Below, piece after piece: positions 45,791 through 59,227 of a stretch of 64,000 nucleotides of DNA; within the stretch, counting starts at the first letter, position 1, and each line of letters opens with the position of its first letter. The translations under genes were made by a program, and so were the position numbers. The notes under the pieces were generated by a model. That model was not told the origin of the DNA. It was given only the letters and a program-made list of their open reading frames with translations, and ran no database searches. The DNA is from Beverwykella pulmonaria (Eukaryota; Ascomycota; Dothideomycetes; Pleosporales; Melanommataceae), in assembly GCA_001599595.1 (NCBI GenBank), contig BCHH01000002.1, forward strand, positions 534,390 through 598,389, in the 5' to 3' direction.

Positions 45791-47626
45791 ATGGAAGTTG
45801 GAGGACTCAGGTCTTCGATGTGATAGGCTGGGGAAGAATCTCGGGGAGCGAGGTACCGGGGCGCCTGTAGATCCGACGCACTGGTCAGCGGAGGTTTAAA
45901 GGCGACAGGGTGAGAATGATGTGGTTAGGGGATGTTGGGGGCAGAGGCAAGACGCAGATGCAGCACAGGAAGCAGCGTTTGAGCCCCGCTACGAAGGAGC
46001 TAGAAGTCTATATGGTTTGACTTGCACCGCAAAAATTCCCATTGGCAAATGTAGTAGGCTTTGCGGGGCAACCTAATTGTTTTGACATCTCGCTAGAATT
46101 GTGTATAATTACAGGAATTCCTCACTGACACTAACTCCCCGTAGTCTCCGGCGGTCGGGAGGGAGATAACCTATGGCGCTCGCTTATGCTTCTGTCTGAG
46201 ACATGGCGGGCTCCCGAAATCTTGGATCGTAAATAGCGGTGCTTAAGGAATTGCAAAGGTCCCTCTGACAGATACAGTAGGGCTTAGTGCGGCCAAGTTG
46301 ATCCACTTACCGTTAGACAGCATTTGCTGAGGTGTCTTCAGGCATAATTTTGGCTGCTGAGCAAGACTGTCACGAAACAAGCACCAAAGAAGAGGCGAGC
46401 GATTGACAGGGGAAAAGCAACATCTACTGACAGCAACATGACTGGCCAGGTTCCCGCGTCTAAGCATTGATGTGGTGAGACGAGGGTTTAGCGAGGCTAA
46501 TGAGGCGTTGACGAAAAATGGCTGGATAGCGGTGTGGAGGTGCGCTTGGGTTGAACACAGCGACCACACGTCTGCCAACCCGGATGGTCTTCTTTCCAGT
46601 ATCGCTGCAGAGCTGCATGCCGAACCCATATACACAGCAACCTTCTGAACTGTCCCCTTTCGAAAGGAACGTGATTCCTCAGGGGCAGCTTCTGCGAGGA
46701 GGCGGGTCCAATGGTGTGCTGACGACGGTGAACGGGACTGGCCCGAGGTTGGGAAAATGCACGAACGCAAAGAGTTCAAGACGTTTTGAGCGGAGTGGCG
46801 CTGTACAGAGGAAAAAAATTGGGACGATTCATGGGAAATGGTAGGCTGAACAACGCTCTTCCACATAGCTTCTTGACGCCTGTGGCACAGCGTGTATAAT
46901 TATCGCTCGTCGCAGGGGAGTTTGTGGGCTGGGGCCAAAGCACGGGCAGCTTTGGCAGTTTGGCGGCGGCGTTGGGTGAGGCTGAGCGCGGCGATGGAAC
47001 GATGGACGGTCAGCATCGCTCACTACTGCTCACGGCATGCCCGCGTATGCAGCAGCCCGACTAGGGAGTGCTGATGACCAAGGCGTGTATTTTGGGCTAT
47101 TTTGGTCGCTCATTAGGGCATCTCCAGCATTGTGCCAGGGCTGGCTGGGGTTGCTGCTGGCTAACTACGCCACAGCTGTGGAGCTGGTTGCCAGAACGAC
47201 TGCGCCGGGCAAAGGCGATCCGCTCTGCTCGCCGTCGCAGCGTCGCATCGCGAGGACGAGGGCAGGAGAGGGATAGATATATGACGAGGCTGCGCGCGCG
47301 GCATTCCAGCGCACTTTGATTAAGGACCTGCCTTCTCGCGGCTATCATTCTTGACGCGTTTCATCACGGAGCGTTTCCTCGTCGTTTTGTTAGCGTCCTC
47401 CTTTCCGTTAGCCAGTTACACGGACCCCTCCGCCCTGCACCGCATCCAACTTCTCAGCTCCTATGCTCACAGATTCTCGCCCTTAAGACTCCGCACGCCG
47501 CCCCAGCTGTGCCTTCGTCTGCCTCTGCTTCATCACCCCCCATCACTCCCTTTACCCCCTATCCGACTCCCTCACTAGCACTTTCCCGCCACCGTCCCAG
47601 TGCAAGCCCCCGGATAGCTGTACGTC
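45791..47626. other. 1.8-kb divergent promoter region, DUF218-like / chitin synthase
   Basis: No supported gene. A 207-codon minus-strand frame (46243-46866) shows no motif and is not called. The last 300 bases before the chitin synthase start are rich in C and T, a normal 5' UTR for a strongly expressed fungal gene. Confidence 0.45.
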
Positions 47627-50567
47627 ATGGCGTACCAAGGACCAGGAGGATACGGAGACCCTCACGGCGCTGTACGCCATCTCCCCTTTCTCGAATACCA
47701 TTACATTGTACTGACGGCAGAGCCAGCCATACCACGAGGCCCCCCATCACCGCGACTCGGATGACGAGGAGGTCGGCCGCTCGCTGCTGCACTCGAATCC
47801 CACGGGCGCGAACCCGGGCCCCTTTGACGATCACCACGGCGTCTACGGTGGCAACAATGACATTCGCCCAGCCTCGACCTACAGCTTGACCGAGACATAT
47901 GCCACAGATAACCAGACCCAGTACCCATCCCAGTCACACGCTGGCTCGGATGTGTACTCGGCCACGGGCGGCCACTATGACCCGGCCGCTGAATTTGGCG
48001 CACACAACCGTGCCGCCTCTCCCTATGCTCGCAGTGAAACCAGCTCCACCGAGGCCTGGCGGAAGCGGCAGCAGCCCGGCGGTGGTGTGGCCGCAGCTGG
48101 CGGCCTCAAGCGTGGCATGACCCGTAAGGTCAAGCTGGTGCAAGGCTCCGTTCTCAGCGCCGACTACCCCGTTCCCAGCGCCATCCAGAATGCCGTTCAG
48201 GCCAAGTACAGAAATGACCTGGAGAGCGGCAGCGAAGAATTCACGCACATGCGATGTGAGTTTCATGTTTGCCCTGGGTGCCTTTGCCGAGACGTGGAGC
48301 TGACAGGTGACAGACACGGCCGCTACGTGCGACCCCAACGACTTCACCCTCAAGAATGGCTACAACCTCAGGCCCGCAATGTACAACCGCCACACCGAAT
48401 TGCTCATTGCCATCACATATTACAACGAAGACAAGGTGCTGACAGCACGAACACTCCACGGTGTCATGCAAAATATTCGCGACATTGTCAACCTAAAAAA
48501 ATCCGAGTTTTGGAACAAGGGCGGCCCAGCTTGGCAGAAGATTGTTGTCTGCCTCGTCTTTGACGGTATTGACCCTTGCGACAAGGGCACGCTCGACTTG
48601 CTCGCCACCGTCGGTGTCTACCAGGATGGTGTCATGAAGCGCGACATCGACGGAAAGGAGACCGTGGCTCACATTTTCGAGTACACGACGCAACTCTCCG
48701 TCACCCCCAACCAGCAGCTAATTCGTCCCCACGACGATAGTGCCGCCACCCTCCCCCCGGTCCAGATGATGTTCTGCCTGAAACAGAAGAACACCAAGAA
48801 GATCAACTCTCACAGATGGCTCTTCAGCGCCTTTGGCCGCATCCTGAACCCGGAAGTGTGCATTCTGCTTGATGCCGGAACCAAACCCGGGCCAAAGTCG
48901 CTCCTTGCGCTCTGGGAAGGTTTCTACAACGACAAGGATCTTGGCGGTGCTTGCGGTGAAATCCACGCCATGTTGGGTAAGGGCTGGAAGAACTTGCTCA
49001 ACCCGCTTGTTGCTGCCCAGAATTTCGAGTACAAGATCAGTAACATTCTAGACAAGCCTCTGGAATCTTCCTTTGGTTACGTCTCTGTGTTGCCCGGTGC
49101 CTTCTCCGCTTACCGATTCCGAGCCATCATGGGTCGACCGCTCGAGCAGTATTTCCACGGTGACCATACGCTTTCCAAGATTCTCGGAAAGAAGGGTATC
49201 GAGGGCATGAACATTTTCAAAAAGAACATGTTCTTGGCCGAAGATCGTATTCTCTGTTTCGAACTGGTCGCCAAAGCCGGCTCCAAGTGGCATTTGACCT
49301 ACGTCAAGGCTTCCAAGGGTGAAACGGATGTGCCTGAAGGTGCCGCCGAGTTTATCGGTCAGCGTCGTCGTTGGTTGAACGGTTCGTTTGCTGCCAGTGT
49401 TTACTCTTTGATGCATTTCGGACGCATGTACCAGAGTGGCCACAACATCATCCGCATGTTCTTCTTCCACATTCAGATGTTGTACAACACCTTCACTGTC
49501 TTCCTTTCCTGGTTTGCTCTGGCTTCGTTCTGGCTCACTACCTCAGTCATTATGGATCTTGTGGGCCGTCCCTACGATGCAGCGAGAGACGGAAAGGAGC
49601 CAGGACATCGTGTTGCTTGGCCCTTTGGCGACAAGGCTACTCCCATCTTCAACACTGTGTTTAAATACTTGTATCTCGGCTTCTTGGGACTCCAATTCAT
49701 TCTCGCGCTCGGTAACAGGCCCAAAGGATCCAGATGGTCTTACATGCTATCTTTCATCGTCTTCGGAATGATCCAGTTCTACGTCATCATCCTCTCCATG
49801 TACCTTGTTGTACAGGCCTTCACAAGTCCGACATCTCAAGGTCTTGACACGAATAGCGGTGCCAAAGACTTTGTTGAATCCTTCTTCAAATCGGATGGTG
49901 TTGGTATCATTCTCATCGCCTTGGCCGCCACATTTGGTCTCTACTTCGTTGCATCGTTCTTGTACCTCGACCCATGGCACATGTTTACCTCATTCCCCCA
50001 GTATCTGCTTATCATGTCCTCGTACATCAACATTCTCAATGTGTACGCCTTCAGCAATTGGCACGACGTGTCTTGGGGTACCAAGGGATCCGACAAGGCC
50101 GATGCACTCCCCTCAGCGACGACTGAAAAGGCTTCCGACGGAAAACATACTGTCATTGAAGAACCAGACGTGCCCCAGGCCGACATTGATAGCCAGTTTG
50201 AAGCCACTGTCAAGCGAGCGTTGGCCCCATATGTCCCCCCGGTCGAGAGCACGGAAAAGACGCTCGAAGATTCGTACAAGTCTTTCAGAACTCATCTTAC
50301 AACCGCTTGGATTGGCTCTAATGGTTTACTTGCCGTTGTAATTACACAGGGTAGTTTTGACCAGTTCGGTTTCACTGTAAGTCACCCATGCATTTTTCCC
50401 ATGTTACGCCGTCGCTAACTTCATCATAGTCGGGTGCCGATCAGCGTACCGCCAAGTTCTTCCAGGCCCTACTTTGGGCGACGGCTTTACTCTCAGTCAT
50501 CCGTTTCCTTGGTTGCTTGTGGTTCTTAGGCCGCAGTGGCATCTTCTTCTGCGTCAGGAAAAGGTAG
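47627..50567 (+). CDS. Class III chitin synthase
   Basis: Four exons (47627-47671, 47721-48255, 48314-50376, 50430-50567) give 926 aa. It makes chitin from UDP-GlcNAc at the plasma membrane, at growing hyphal tips and septa. The N-terminal 170 residues are polar, Gln/Tyr/His rich. Then follow the family blocks [21 protein letters not shown], the donor-binding and catalytic region ([56 protein letters not shown]) and a C-terminal group of about seven membrane helices. Class III is assigned from the close match to the Aspergillus ChsB / Neurospora CHS-1 pattern ([26 protein letters not shown]) as I know it; this class is specific to filamentous fungi. No myosin domain is present. Confidence 0.94.
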
Positions 50568-53109
50568 AAGACTCAATGGCTCATAAGCTCACGCGCAACA
50601 ATCAATTGCAACTTCATCACCAACGGCCGTGTTGCATCTCCGTGCTTTGATTCCCCTAATCTATTTGACCATCCAGTGTCGGCGTTTCTGGGGCCGTCGA
50701 CTCCAGCGGGCTGGCTGAGCAGTCTGCTTACTTTGGCGAAAGAAGGAAAAAAGAAAGACGAAAGAAAGACGACTCAAATCAAATCTGTATTATCCTATCC
50801 CTTTCAACCATTCTCATGTCATGACCCCTGTTATGTGGCCTGCACTCGGTATTGGGGATTGCTTTGGGAATTTAGGGGGAATACCGGGTGAGCCATTCGG
50901 GTTCTGGACACTGGAAGCCCTCCCGAGCGTGCAATTGGTTCACTTTATGAAATGGGATTCTTATAATTGCTGTAATTATGTCTTGAGTATCTCGGGTTCG
51001 ACTTCGGAATTTGGATTGATAACTTAGAATGGAATTTTTTTGATTGTTACTGTATACTTCAATATACTTGCGTCCGAGTTGAATGTCTATGCCAGACGTA
51101 AGTTCCTGTTTCTGGAAAGTAACAACAATAACAACGGAAGCAATGCCGCACCGGGGGTGATGCACTCGAGTATGTGGTCTAACATACCTCGCCCATGGTC
51201 TCAAATCATAGAATGTGCCATATTCCTGAGCTCAAGAGACAAATCCTTGCGAAAGTTGAGACAGGTGCTTCATTAGATAGAGAAGAGAAAATGTGACGAG
51301 GCGACATAGACTCTTCGCTTCGTGTTTGAGAGCGCCCGAAATAAGCCATATCAATCTTTAACTAACAATATTTCCAAGTGTTCTGGCTCAACCTTCACCT
51401 CGTGTTAAAAGCTGGCGATGTCCTTTCCATGAGCAGCGAGCACCCGTCCGCCTCCTCGTCCCCAAACTCTTGCGCTAAGTTTGCTCGAGAGCTACTTGCC
51501 GACCCTGATACGCGGCTATAAGGGAAGCCGCTCGCATAAGCTGCAAGCGTTCGCGTCTATCGTGTTCTTTCCCCATATACGCTCTCCCTCATATCGTCTT
51601 CCATCCACTCATAAGCCAACCTAGCATTCCACCTACTTTTCGAAATCCTGCTTGCCCAAGCCTCAACCTCCCACATGATTCACGTCCATGCTGTATTAGC
51701 CATGATCTTGGTTTCTTCCAATTCCTTTCTCTTCGCAGCCTTTTTTTTTCAGACACGTGACGTTTGTTGTGCTGTTTTGGAGGGCTGTCTGGCTTTCGTT
51801 GTCTATGCGGCTTCTTCTCGAAGAAGAGAATCAGGAAGCGGACGTGTGGCTCCTAGGTGTGGATGTAGGCGCCCCAGAGGTTATGCATTGCGCATTCGAA
51901 TTTGCTAGCCATTGGTTAGAGGTTGGTGGACTCTTGAAAGAAATCGCCATCGGGTCAGGGCGGCGTGCTCGTTTGGAAGGAAAATTAACTTATTTGAGAT
52001 GGAGGACTGGTCGCAAGTCTCCCGAGTTCGATTTGGCCGCTTGATGTTCATAAAACAGCATGAACGAAGCGCTAACAGCAATTCCGGTGTGCCCCAACAA
52101 TGAAAAAATATTACTCTTAGACTTGTATAGCAGAATATGACAGTCAGCTTCTAGTGGAATGGAAGCTTTCTACGAGCTGTCGCTGGCGTGTCCCTTATGG
52201 ATCTTTCTTCTTATATTCAGGAGGGGCGGCGGTCTACAGATTTTGGGGGAGGTAGCTGAGTTGCGAGAAGAGGGCCGAAAGGCGATCGATGACCTATGTT
52301 ATTGAGGTATAGGACGAGGAACGGTGAGCTGATCAAGTTCAATCAGAAGTCGAGCGCGAACAAGGAATGGCTGACGTGGAGTGCGCCACCGAGGGGTGGC
52401 AATTGTAATTACCGACCGTGTAGGACGGGACGTTTGACAATGTACTTTGGCAGTTACGCTGAAATGGATTGGTGTAATGCTTGGGACGGGAGAGAGGTTG
52501 TTTGCATACGAGACGTAAGTAACGATGATAACGTACCTCCCATCTTCGAGCGGGGCAAAGGGCACAATTCGGGTGGGTTGAAATGGTTGAAGCGTAGGGT
52601 TGGCGTGGATAGGACCAAGGTATAGGAAGTGATAAGTGGAAGAAGGTTGTTCAGCGAGTTCTGGGGATCCAGAAGCAGGTTGAGTGAGCGGGGAGCCTTA
52701 AGGAGGAATTTGCCACAAGGCCGAGACGCGACAATTCAGATTGACAACGGACTCTGCTGTCGAAGTTGGAGTCACAAGAGAATGAAGAAACCGGGGGGTG
52801 GAAGGTGTAGAACATTGAACAAGGGTAGTGGAGAGACAGTGAGGTCGAACAAAATGAAGTATCCAACATCAACGCAAAGATGATGGGCTTGAAGATGTAA
52901 TTCGACTGGATATGACCCTACCAACGCCATCCGAGGCTCCGCATCAGAGAGTATGCAAGGACCAATTTTCCACGCTCATGCCACGTTCAACACAATGCTT
53001 CTTTGAAGCTGTTCGTACAGTCCAACCCGCCCGCCCTAAGACCATGTCTTCCAACACTCGCAGTGCTTCTTCCATTCGTCTTCATATACCAGCTCAGCTA
53101 GCAGAGCCT
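50568..53109. other. 2.5-kb spacer between convergent genes, no gene called
   Basis: The longest uninterpreted stretch in the window. It begins with the chitin synthase 3' UTR. Short frames (for example 52296-52625) have no motif, splice structure or coding bias that I can detect. No terminal repeats or RNA gene found. Confidence 0.4.
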
Positions 53110-53901
53110 CTAGATGAGATGCTTGGACCTAAAGTATGCCCTGAGGTACACGACCTGCCACGCGCCCAACCCCACCAGCATGCCCATTGTGCCAAATGCG
53201 AACCACTTGACGCGCTCATTTGTGCTCTCATTTGTGTCTCTCAGCTTCTGCTCGCGACCGCGCAGATAGTCCATCTCGTTCACAATTTCGCCAACCACTT
53301 CTTCGATGCGCCGCAGCTCCGCCTCGATGGGCTTCAGCTTCTCGCCGGCTTGGATAGCGGACCAGTCCTTCGCGTCGGCACCAATGTCGATGTCGAGCTC
53401 GACGTGGCGGCTGGGGTTCATGGATCCGTGTGCTGTGGAGCGTGTTAGTAGGCGGCGTTGCTTTTTGGGTGGCAGTGTGGCATACAGCCTGATAGGGAGT
53501 TCTCGAAGCACACATCAAAGGCGGAGTCGGCATGGGAGGTGAAGGCAAATCGGTTCTCGCCGTAGACATCCTTGGGCTTGTGGTAGTCGTTACCCATTGC
53601 ATCGCGAATCTGCGTAACACCACACTCGTCAGCCATTGCAGCTTTTGTAGGTATCCCAACTTGAAGTTTGATCTTGGTCACGACTTACGTGCATGTTGAG
53701 CGTCTGTCCATCCCCTCTGTTCCCGCTGACAATGGCCGTCACCACCACCAGCTGGTCTTTGGCTACAAAGTTGCGGATGCATCGCTCGTACCGCGCCGCC
53801 TCGTGGGGCTGCACAGCGTGGATCTCGAATTTGAGGGCCGAGGAGAAGGGAATTGCTAACAGCAGGAGTAGGCAGTGCAGTAATCTTGTCAACCGGTCCA
53901 T
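53110..53901 (-). CDS. ERV25: p24-family cargo receptor, Erv25-like
   Basis: Three exons (53901-53689, 53609-53486, 53432-53110) give 219 aa. A signal peptide ([17 protein letters not shown]) is followed by a GOLD domain with the conserved cysteine pair in YERCIRNF and [10 protein letters not shown] heptad coiled coil ([22 protein letters not shown]) leads to a single membrane helix ([20 protein letters not shown]) and a short cytosolic tail ([10 protein letters not shown]). p24 proteins cycle between ER and Golgi in COPII and COPI vesicles and select cargo such as GPI-anchored proteins; the tail with its aromatic and basic residues binds coat subunits. The Erv25 (delta) subgroup is chosen from the N-terminal start LKFEIHA and the tail. 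An upstream in-frame ATG at 54015 would bury the signal peptide, so 53901 is preferred. Confidence 0.9.
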
Positions 53902-54229
53902 GGCTGCGTTTTGGGTCTGGGTTTGCTCAATTCGTGAGCTTTGGCGTGATGGTTCACCCAGGGTGAGGAAGGGACAGTTGGCGAAACCACGGGCACTAGT
54001 GTCGAGGCTTGGCATCTGATTAGATTCACATCGCCGCGGCCATCACGTCCGTGAACACTCCCGCACTCCGCACTCCGCACTCCTTTCCGCATCAATAGCC
54101 AAGCAAACTTTGACAGCATTGGGAATAACGGAGTTCTGAAACTACATCCGAGTCTCACTGCTTCGACACAAAACATGAATATTGTCAACACCCCAACCAA
54201 CTCAGGCCCTGAGCAAATGCGCCAACCAT
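53902..54229. other. ERV25 promoter region
   Basis: Short spacer between the SDR stop and the ERV25 start, both on the minus strand. A short direct repeat of CACTCCGCACTCCGCACTCC-type sequence lies at about 54060. No gene. Confidence 0.5.
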
Positions 54230-55338
54230 CTACCACGCCGTACAGCCTCCGTCCATGATGAGATTTGAGCCAGTCTACCAAGAGTTAGATGTGATCTCAG
54301 TCGAAGAAATACGAGCACTGTAGCCTTACCATAAAGCTGCTGGCGTCACTCAGAAGGAACAGAGCCGTAGCTTTGAACTCCTCGGGCCTGCTAATCCTCC
54401 CCAGCATACTATTTTCCTCCCAGATAGCTTGGTTCGCCTCGCCCCTAGCAAGATTTTCCTTCACCATGGGCGTCAGAATGTGTCCCGGGCTCAGAGAGTT
54501 GACTCGGATTCCGCCATTTTGTGGTCTGCCCCATTCCATGGCCAGATTTCGCGCAAGTTGGATTACGGCAGCTTTTGACGAGTTGTAGACAGGGGCATCA
54601 AAGCCTTTGTTCGCGATGGTACCGCTCATGGATGCGATCAGACAAATCGAGCCCTGGATTTTGTACTTCTTCATCTGACGAGCGCAGGCTCGTGCTGAGA
54701 GGAAGACGCCCTTGTAATTCACAGCAAGCATCTTGTCTATCTCGTTGTCGGGATATTTGAGGGCAGTCTCGCAGTACTGGATAGCGGCAGCTGAGTGCAT
54801 TGGTTAGCGCTCTGTTCCCCTCTGTTTGCATCAAAGTGTTGCGCCATGGGAAACGCTGGGAGACACAAAAACGTACCAGCTATCAGGCCGTCCAGTCGTT
54901 CTTTCTGTGCTGCAATATCTGCGATTGCTGCCTCCACCTGGTCATTTTTCGTGACATCCACCATATGGTACACCAAACCTCCGCCGTATTTCGGATTGAT
55001 CCCTTTCTGGGCTTCGATGAACGCCTCGTCCGGCTCGGAGCATATATCAAAGCAATGGGCTAGATCGCGTGAGTTTCAATTCGATTTGTATTGGTACGAG
55101 CTCACTTGCCAGTTCCGCCAGCTTCAGCGAGCCCTTCAGCCATACACAGACCCAGCCCGCGGCCACGTCCTAGAGAATGTCAATTCAGCAAAGCGAGTGG
55201 CATCTGCGAAGGGGCGAACATCGCACCTCCCGCACCAGTCACAACGAAGACCTTCCCGCTCATGTCGAAGTGGAATTGGCTGAACCGACTGTCGCCGCTC
55301 TCACGATTGGCGTCGGGAGTTCTGTTTTCGGACGCCAT
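54230..55338 (-). CDS. Short-chain dehydrogenase/reductase (classical SDR)
   Basis: Five exons (55338-55227, 55169-55110, 55069-54887, 54790-54330, 54274-54230) close to 286 aa. The cofactor motif is KVFVVTGAGGRGRGLG, split by intron 1. Later blocks are HMVDVTKNDQ, the NYKGVF region, GSICLIASMSGTIANKG with the catalytic Ser, VYNSSKAAV with the YxxxK pair, and the C-terminal NLIMDGGCTAW. The closest types I know are fungal sorbose-reductase or arabinitol/mannitol-dehydrogenase-like SDRs, NADP-dependent and acting on polyols or sugars, but the substrate cannot be fixed. Intron 2 uses a GC donor (GCAAGT) instead of GT; only this choice preserves the frame and gives the expected sequence EAGGTAHCFD. 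Confidence 0.85.
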
Positions 55339-56523
55339 TGGGGTCTGTCGTAGGGTGCAGACCTCGAGAGCGATTGTGTGTATGTGAAAGATGCAAGAGG
55401 CTGAGACTGAGAAGGAGGATGGAAGCAAGGGACTGGCGACAAAGAAGCGGAGGGGAAGGTGCAGCTCGTCTATGCAGAAGTATTACTTATGTCAATTGGC
55501 GAGCTATGTAAGCTATGCCTCAGGCCATGACTGCGGCTTGAGCTTCATCGTGGGAGCTACTGTGAGCTGCAGTTCTAATTGCGTGGATCGAGGAGGGCGG
55601 AATGTGGCGTGCAGACTTTGCTCGATTTCTCCATGTCTGCGTTCACTTATCTGTCACGCGCCGTGTCAGAGTCTACCACAGCAAGTGGCGTGTCATTCAG
55701 GCGAAAAGGGAAAATCCTCTGAAAAGATCTAGCGATACTTCTGTCACGTCGACTGGCAGTTTGGATGGGCGCGAATATGAGGGGCAGACCTGGTCTGATT
55801 GGCCAGTCTCTCTCCTCTAACATCGTTGTCTCTTGTTCCCGTCTCTCCAGTTCCCGTCTCTCCTACTTCTCGTTTCTCATCACAAGAAGACTAAATCCCC
55901 GCTGTCACAAGGTCGCGGTCATATATTGAGCAGTCGGAGATGTCTTGTGATTAAGGCTTGTTGATAAGTGGATGGTTGATGTCAAGGTACTTTCTTTAGA
56001 TCCTGAACACACTCAAGAGCCCGCCTGCCTCGATATCTCATGCCTTGCCTTCAGACGGCGCCATCTATATTGAATGTTTCTAAGAGCTCCACCTACGTAT
56101 CAGCACCCAGATCGTGCCAAAGATTCTCAATATTATGAATCCTCTGCTTGTGATAATCTTCAGTATGCCGCTCCTTACCATGAAAAACCGCCAGCCATCT
56201 ATCAGCGCCTGCTTCGCGCTACGATTCTCATTCTCAAGAATAAATAGCAGTGCGGACACTGCTCCTGGCTTTCCTCGCCCATGTTATCAAATTAATTGGT
56301 GTTTTCATACTAAGTAGGACTGGATATATTTTAACTAGACACTGAGTATCAAGGAAAGGCGTGAGAGGAGAAGCTTTTATATCCTACCAAGCTGATGCGT
56401 AGACGACCTTCACCATCATGGTACGTATAGTTTTCGAGATAGATTCACAACATTGACATTCGAGACTCCGGTCACTAGCAACACTCATTCATATTGGTAT
56501 ATCTTTACTCAGGTACTGATATG
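55339..56523. other. SDR promoter side and MFS 3' flank
   Basis: No gene supported. The middle (about 55,900-56,450) is AT-rich with no recognisable element. Confidence 0.45.
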
Positions 56524-58431
56524 TCACGCCCTCACTTCCTTCCGCTCCTCGATGTGCTCGACCACCTCTCCCACAGCCTTATCATCTAGTTTCAGGCTGT
56601 CTTCTTCATCGTGCGCAGCTCGGTCTAACGCCAACCGCGCTCTCTTCTTCTCGTCTCTCTGGTAAAGAAACTGACCTACACAGAAGAAGAACCATGTACA
56701 GAATACAAACACGATATTCACAGAGTAGCCTCTTGTCCATCTCGGAGCTGTGCAAAATGTTAATAAGAGATCAATAGCGTGAAAATACTGAGCTTAGCTC
56801 ACCTTGAACCACAGGGAAGACAACAATCGGGTAAAAGGAGTACACAGCCCAGCCAGAGGTCAACTATTGAATTGTTAGTGCCCCATCAGTAATTGCGCGA
56901 GAATTTACATACCATAGCGCCAACAGTCACGGCTCTAGCTTCAGCATCGTCGCGCATCGCCATGTTGATGAAAGGCATCAGTATGGGCGTGACAGCAGCG
57001 GACACTCCAAGCAGGTAATAACAAGCAACTGTCACAACAATCAGCACGATCCGCATCCCACACGGCGTCTCTGGACTTACAGTGGAGGCCTTTAGGAACC
57101 ACCCATACAAGCAATATGATGTTTGCGAACATGTATATCGCCTGCACGATTGAGAATATCGACCACAGGGGATAGATCATGCAAAGGGATGTCGCCAATA
57201 GGGCTGCGATGACGGAAACACCTTGCGCACCTGTTGGAATTGTGTTGATCTGCGGGACCGAGTATGAGTGATATTTGGCCGCAAGGTCTTTCAACCACAG
57301 CGCCATCTGCCCGTGGGGGTACGAGGAGGACAAGAAACTGCAAAGCCCTCGTTAGCAATCGCACAACCAACTTCTGAGAGCGCTTCCACTTACAATGTGT
57401 ACGCGATAACGCCCACATAAAACTCCCACCTCCTTAGCGTCCTCTTAATAACGCCTAAATTCAACTTCCTGCTTGGTTCAATACCCGCGTCGAGCACCCT
57501 CTTCCGCGCAAGAATATGCTGTTTCTCCGTCAACCACCATGGCTTCTTGCTCGAGGGTAGTCCTGGGAAGATGAAGAATCCCACAATAGCAATCGGCAGC
57601 GAGATCACCCCGTCAATGACAAACAGCCATCTCCATCCTGCCATTCCGCCTACGCCGTTGAGGTTTTTGTATGCGGCCGCTTGTAGATATCCTCCGAACA
57701 TAACGGCGATGTTATTAGACACATACCACACGCCCGTCCGCTTAAACACCTCCTCGGGCCTGTACCAGCTGCCCAGCACATACGTCGTGCCTGACGCAAC
57801 CGGCGTCTCCAACAGTCCCAGCAAAAACCGCATCCCATAGATATCATGTTCATTGCGCATCTGTGACTGCGTAAAAGTAACAATCGACCAGAGCACTTCC
57901 ATAGTCGGGAGGTAGTACTTCGCGATCCTGGGCCGGGAGAGTAAGAGTAAAGAGGGGATTTGAAATACGAGGTACCCTAGGTTATAAAATGTGCCGAAGA
58001 GCGAGTATTGGTTTCCGTTGAGGTGCAGTTCTTCTTTCATGCCAGAAACGTAGGCGTTGTTAATGTTGGAGGAGTCGAGCCACTTGAGGAAGACTGGTGA
58101 ACGTCAGGTTGTACTCTTCTGGATTGGGTGACGTGGAGCTGGACATACACATGAACGAACAAAACGTCAAAAGACACGCATCTAATTTCCTCAATAATTG
58201 TCTCTCTTCCTCCGGGTAGTGTGACGGATACCATTCCCACAAGTACATCCATGCTTTCCATGGCGAGCGCTTGGGGGCATCTTTTGGCGCGATCACGTTT
58301 CCTGTCCAGCCTTCTTCGTGGGTATCGGCGTTCCTACTCATTGGCGCACTAGTATTTCCGGTGACGGTTAGAGGAACAGTCGCAGTTGCGACGACGGCCG
58401 TGGCGCTGGTTTCGTCCCGAGTGGGCCCCAT
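56524..58431 (-). CDS. MFS transporter, anion:cation symporter (Dal5/Liz1-like)
   Basis: Six exons (58431-58149, 58093-57394, 57337-57081, 57028-56913, 56863-56803, 56747-56524) give 546 aa. Both ends are cytosolic: the N-terminal 75 residues are polar and the tail is charged ([25 protein letters not shown]). About twelve helices can be traced. Family signs are [13 protein letters not shown] and [26 protein letters not shown] before and in helix 1, [30 protein letters not shown] and [19 protein letters not shown]. This is the Dal5/Fen2/Liz1 group, which imports allantoate, pantothenate, nicotinate and similar carboxylates with protons. The substrate is not predictable from sequence alone. An ATG 96 bp upstream is in frame but adds no conserved sequence. 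Confidence 0.9.
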
Positions 58432-59227
58432 GAGTGTTTCCCAACTCGAAGGATGAGGATGTGGGGATGTTGAGACAACGGAAACAAATATAATGGTTCC
58501 CAAATTATGGGGACTCGATTTTGACAAACCGGATACCTACAGTTAATGACCCCGGCGTGCAATATGTAGCCCGCATGCTCGCACTCTCGGTTTTGATGGA
58601 CCGTTGAACTATACCTAGTGTGTCGTCGGGCATCGGGGGATTCCTGCTTTGGGATACAGCCGAGGGGAAAACGGGTTGTGGAGGTGCGGGGGGTACATCA
58701 CGGAGTGGTGGGGTTAATTCTCCCGCGACCGATAGGTTGGAGGTAGTAGAATGGAGTTGAGATCGAGGGCGTTATGATGCAATATTCCTGGGATGCTGGA
58801 GGAGGCGATGAGTGGGCGAAAACTGGGAATCGTTGGCAATGTGAATCAGGAGTGTACCGTTATCTTAAAAGAGAAAGGTTAAACGTTTAGGTCGGATACA
58901 CGCTGCCTCTCTTTAAGAACGTGTTGAGACTGTTTAGCGCAGCGTATTTCTATATTTTAGAATTTATAGTAGTACTTGGTTCTTCTATTAATAGATTCTA
59001 ATTACAATGTCGCAGTTAACCCCAACTAAGCAGGAGAGACGGGTGCACATTTGCATTTTTAGAGCCAAAAGGAAGAATAGTAGCTGGACCGACGTAGAGG
59101 GAACTAGATGATTGCATGAGAGAATCTCCATTATCAGACTGGGGGATAATATGTGTTTTGTGAGGATATATCGTGTGCGAAGGATACAATAATCAACAAG
59201 CATACTACCTAAGGATGCTTTTCCCTT
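58432..59227. other. Spacer, MFS promoter and 3' flank of orphan gene
   Basis: No coding region, RNA or repeat supported. Confidence 0.45.

Noticed and set aside
39957..46280. 15-nt match CAGATACAGTAGGGC at about 39959 and 46266
   Set aside because: A few exact 15-mers are expected by chance between two places in 64 kb; flanks do not align, so no repeat family.
46243..46866. 207-codon minus-strand frame in the chitin synthase promoter region
   Set aside because: No motif, no coding bias I can see, and Ser/Arg/Cys composition typical of random frames.
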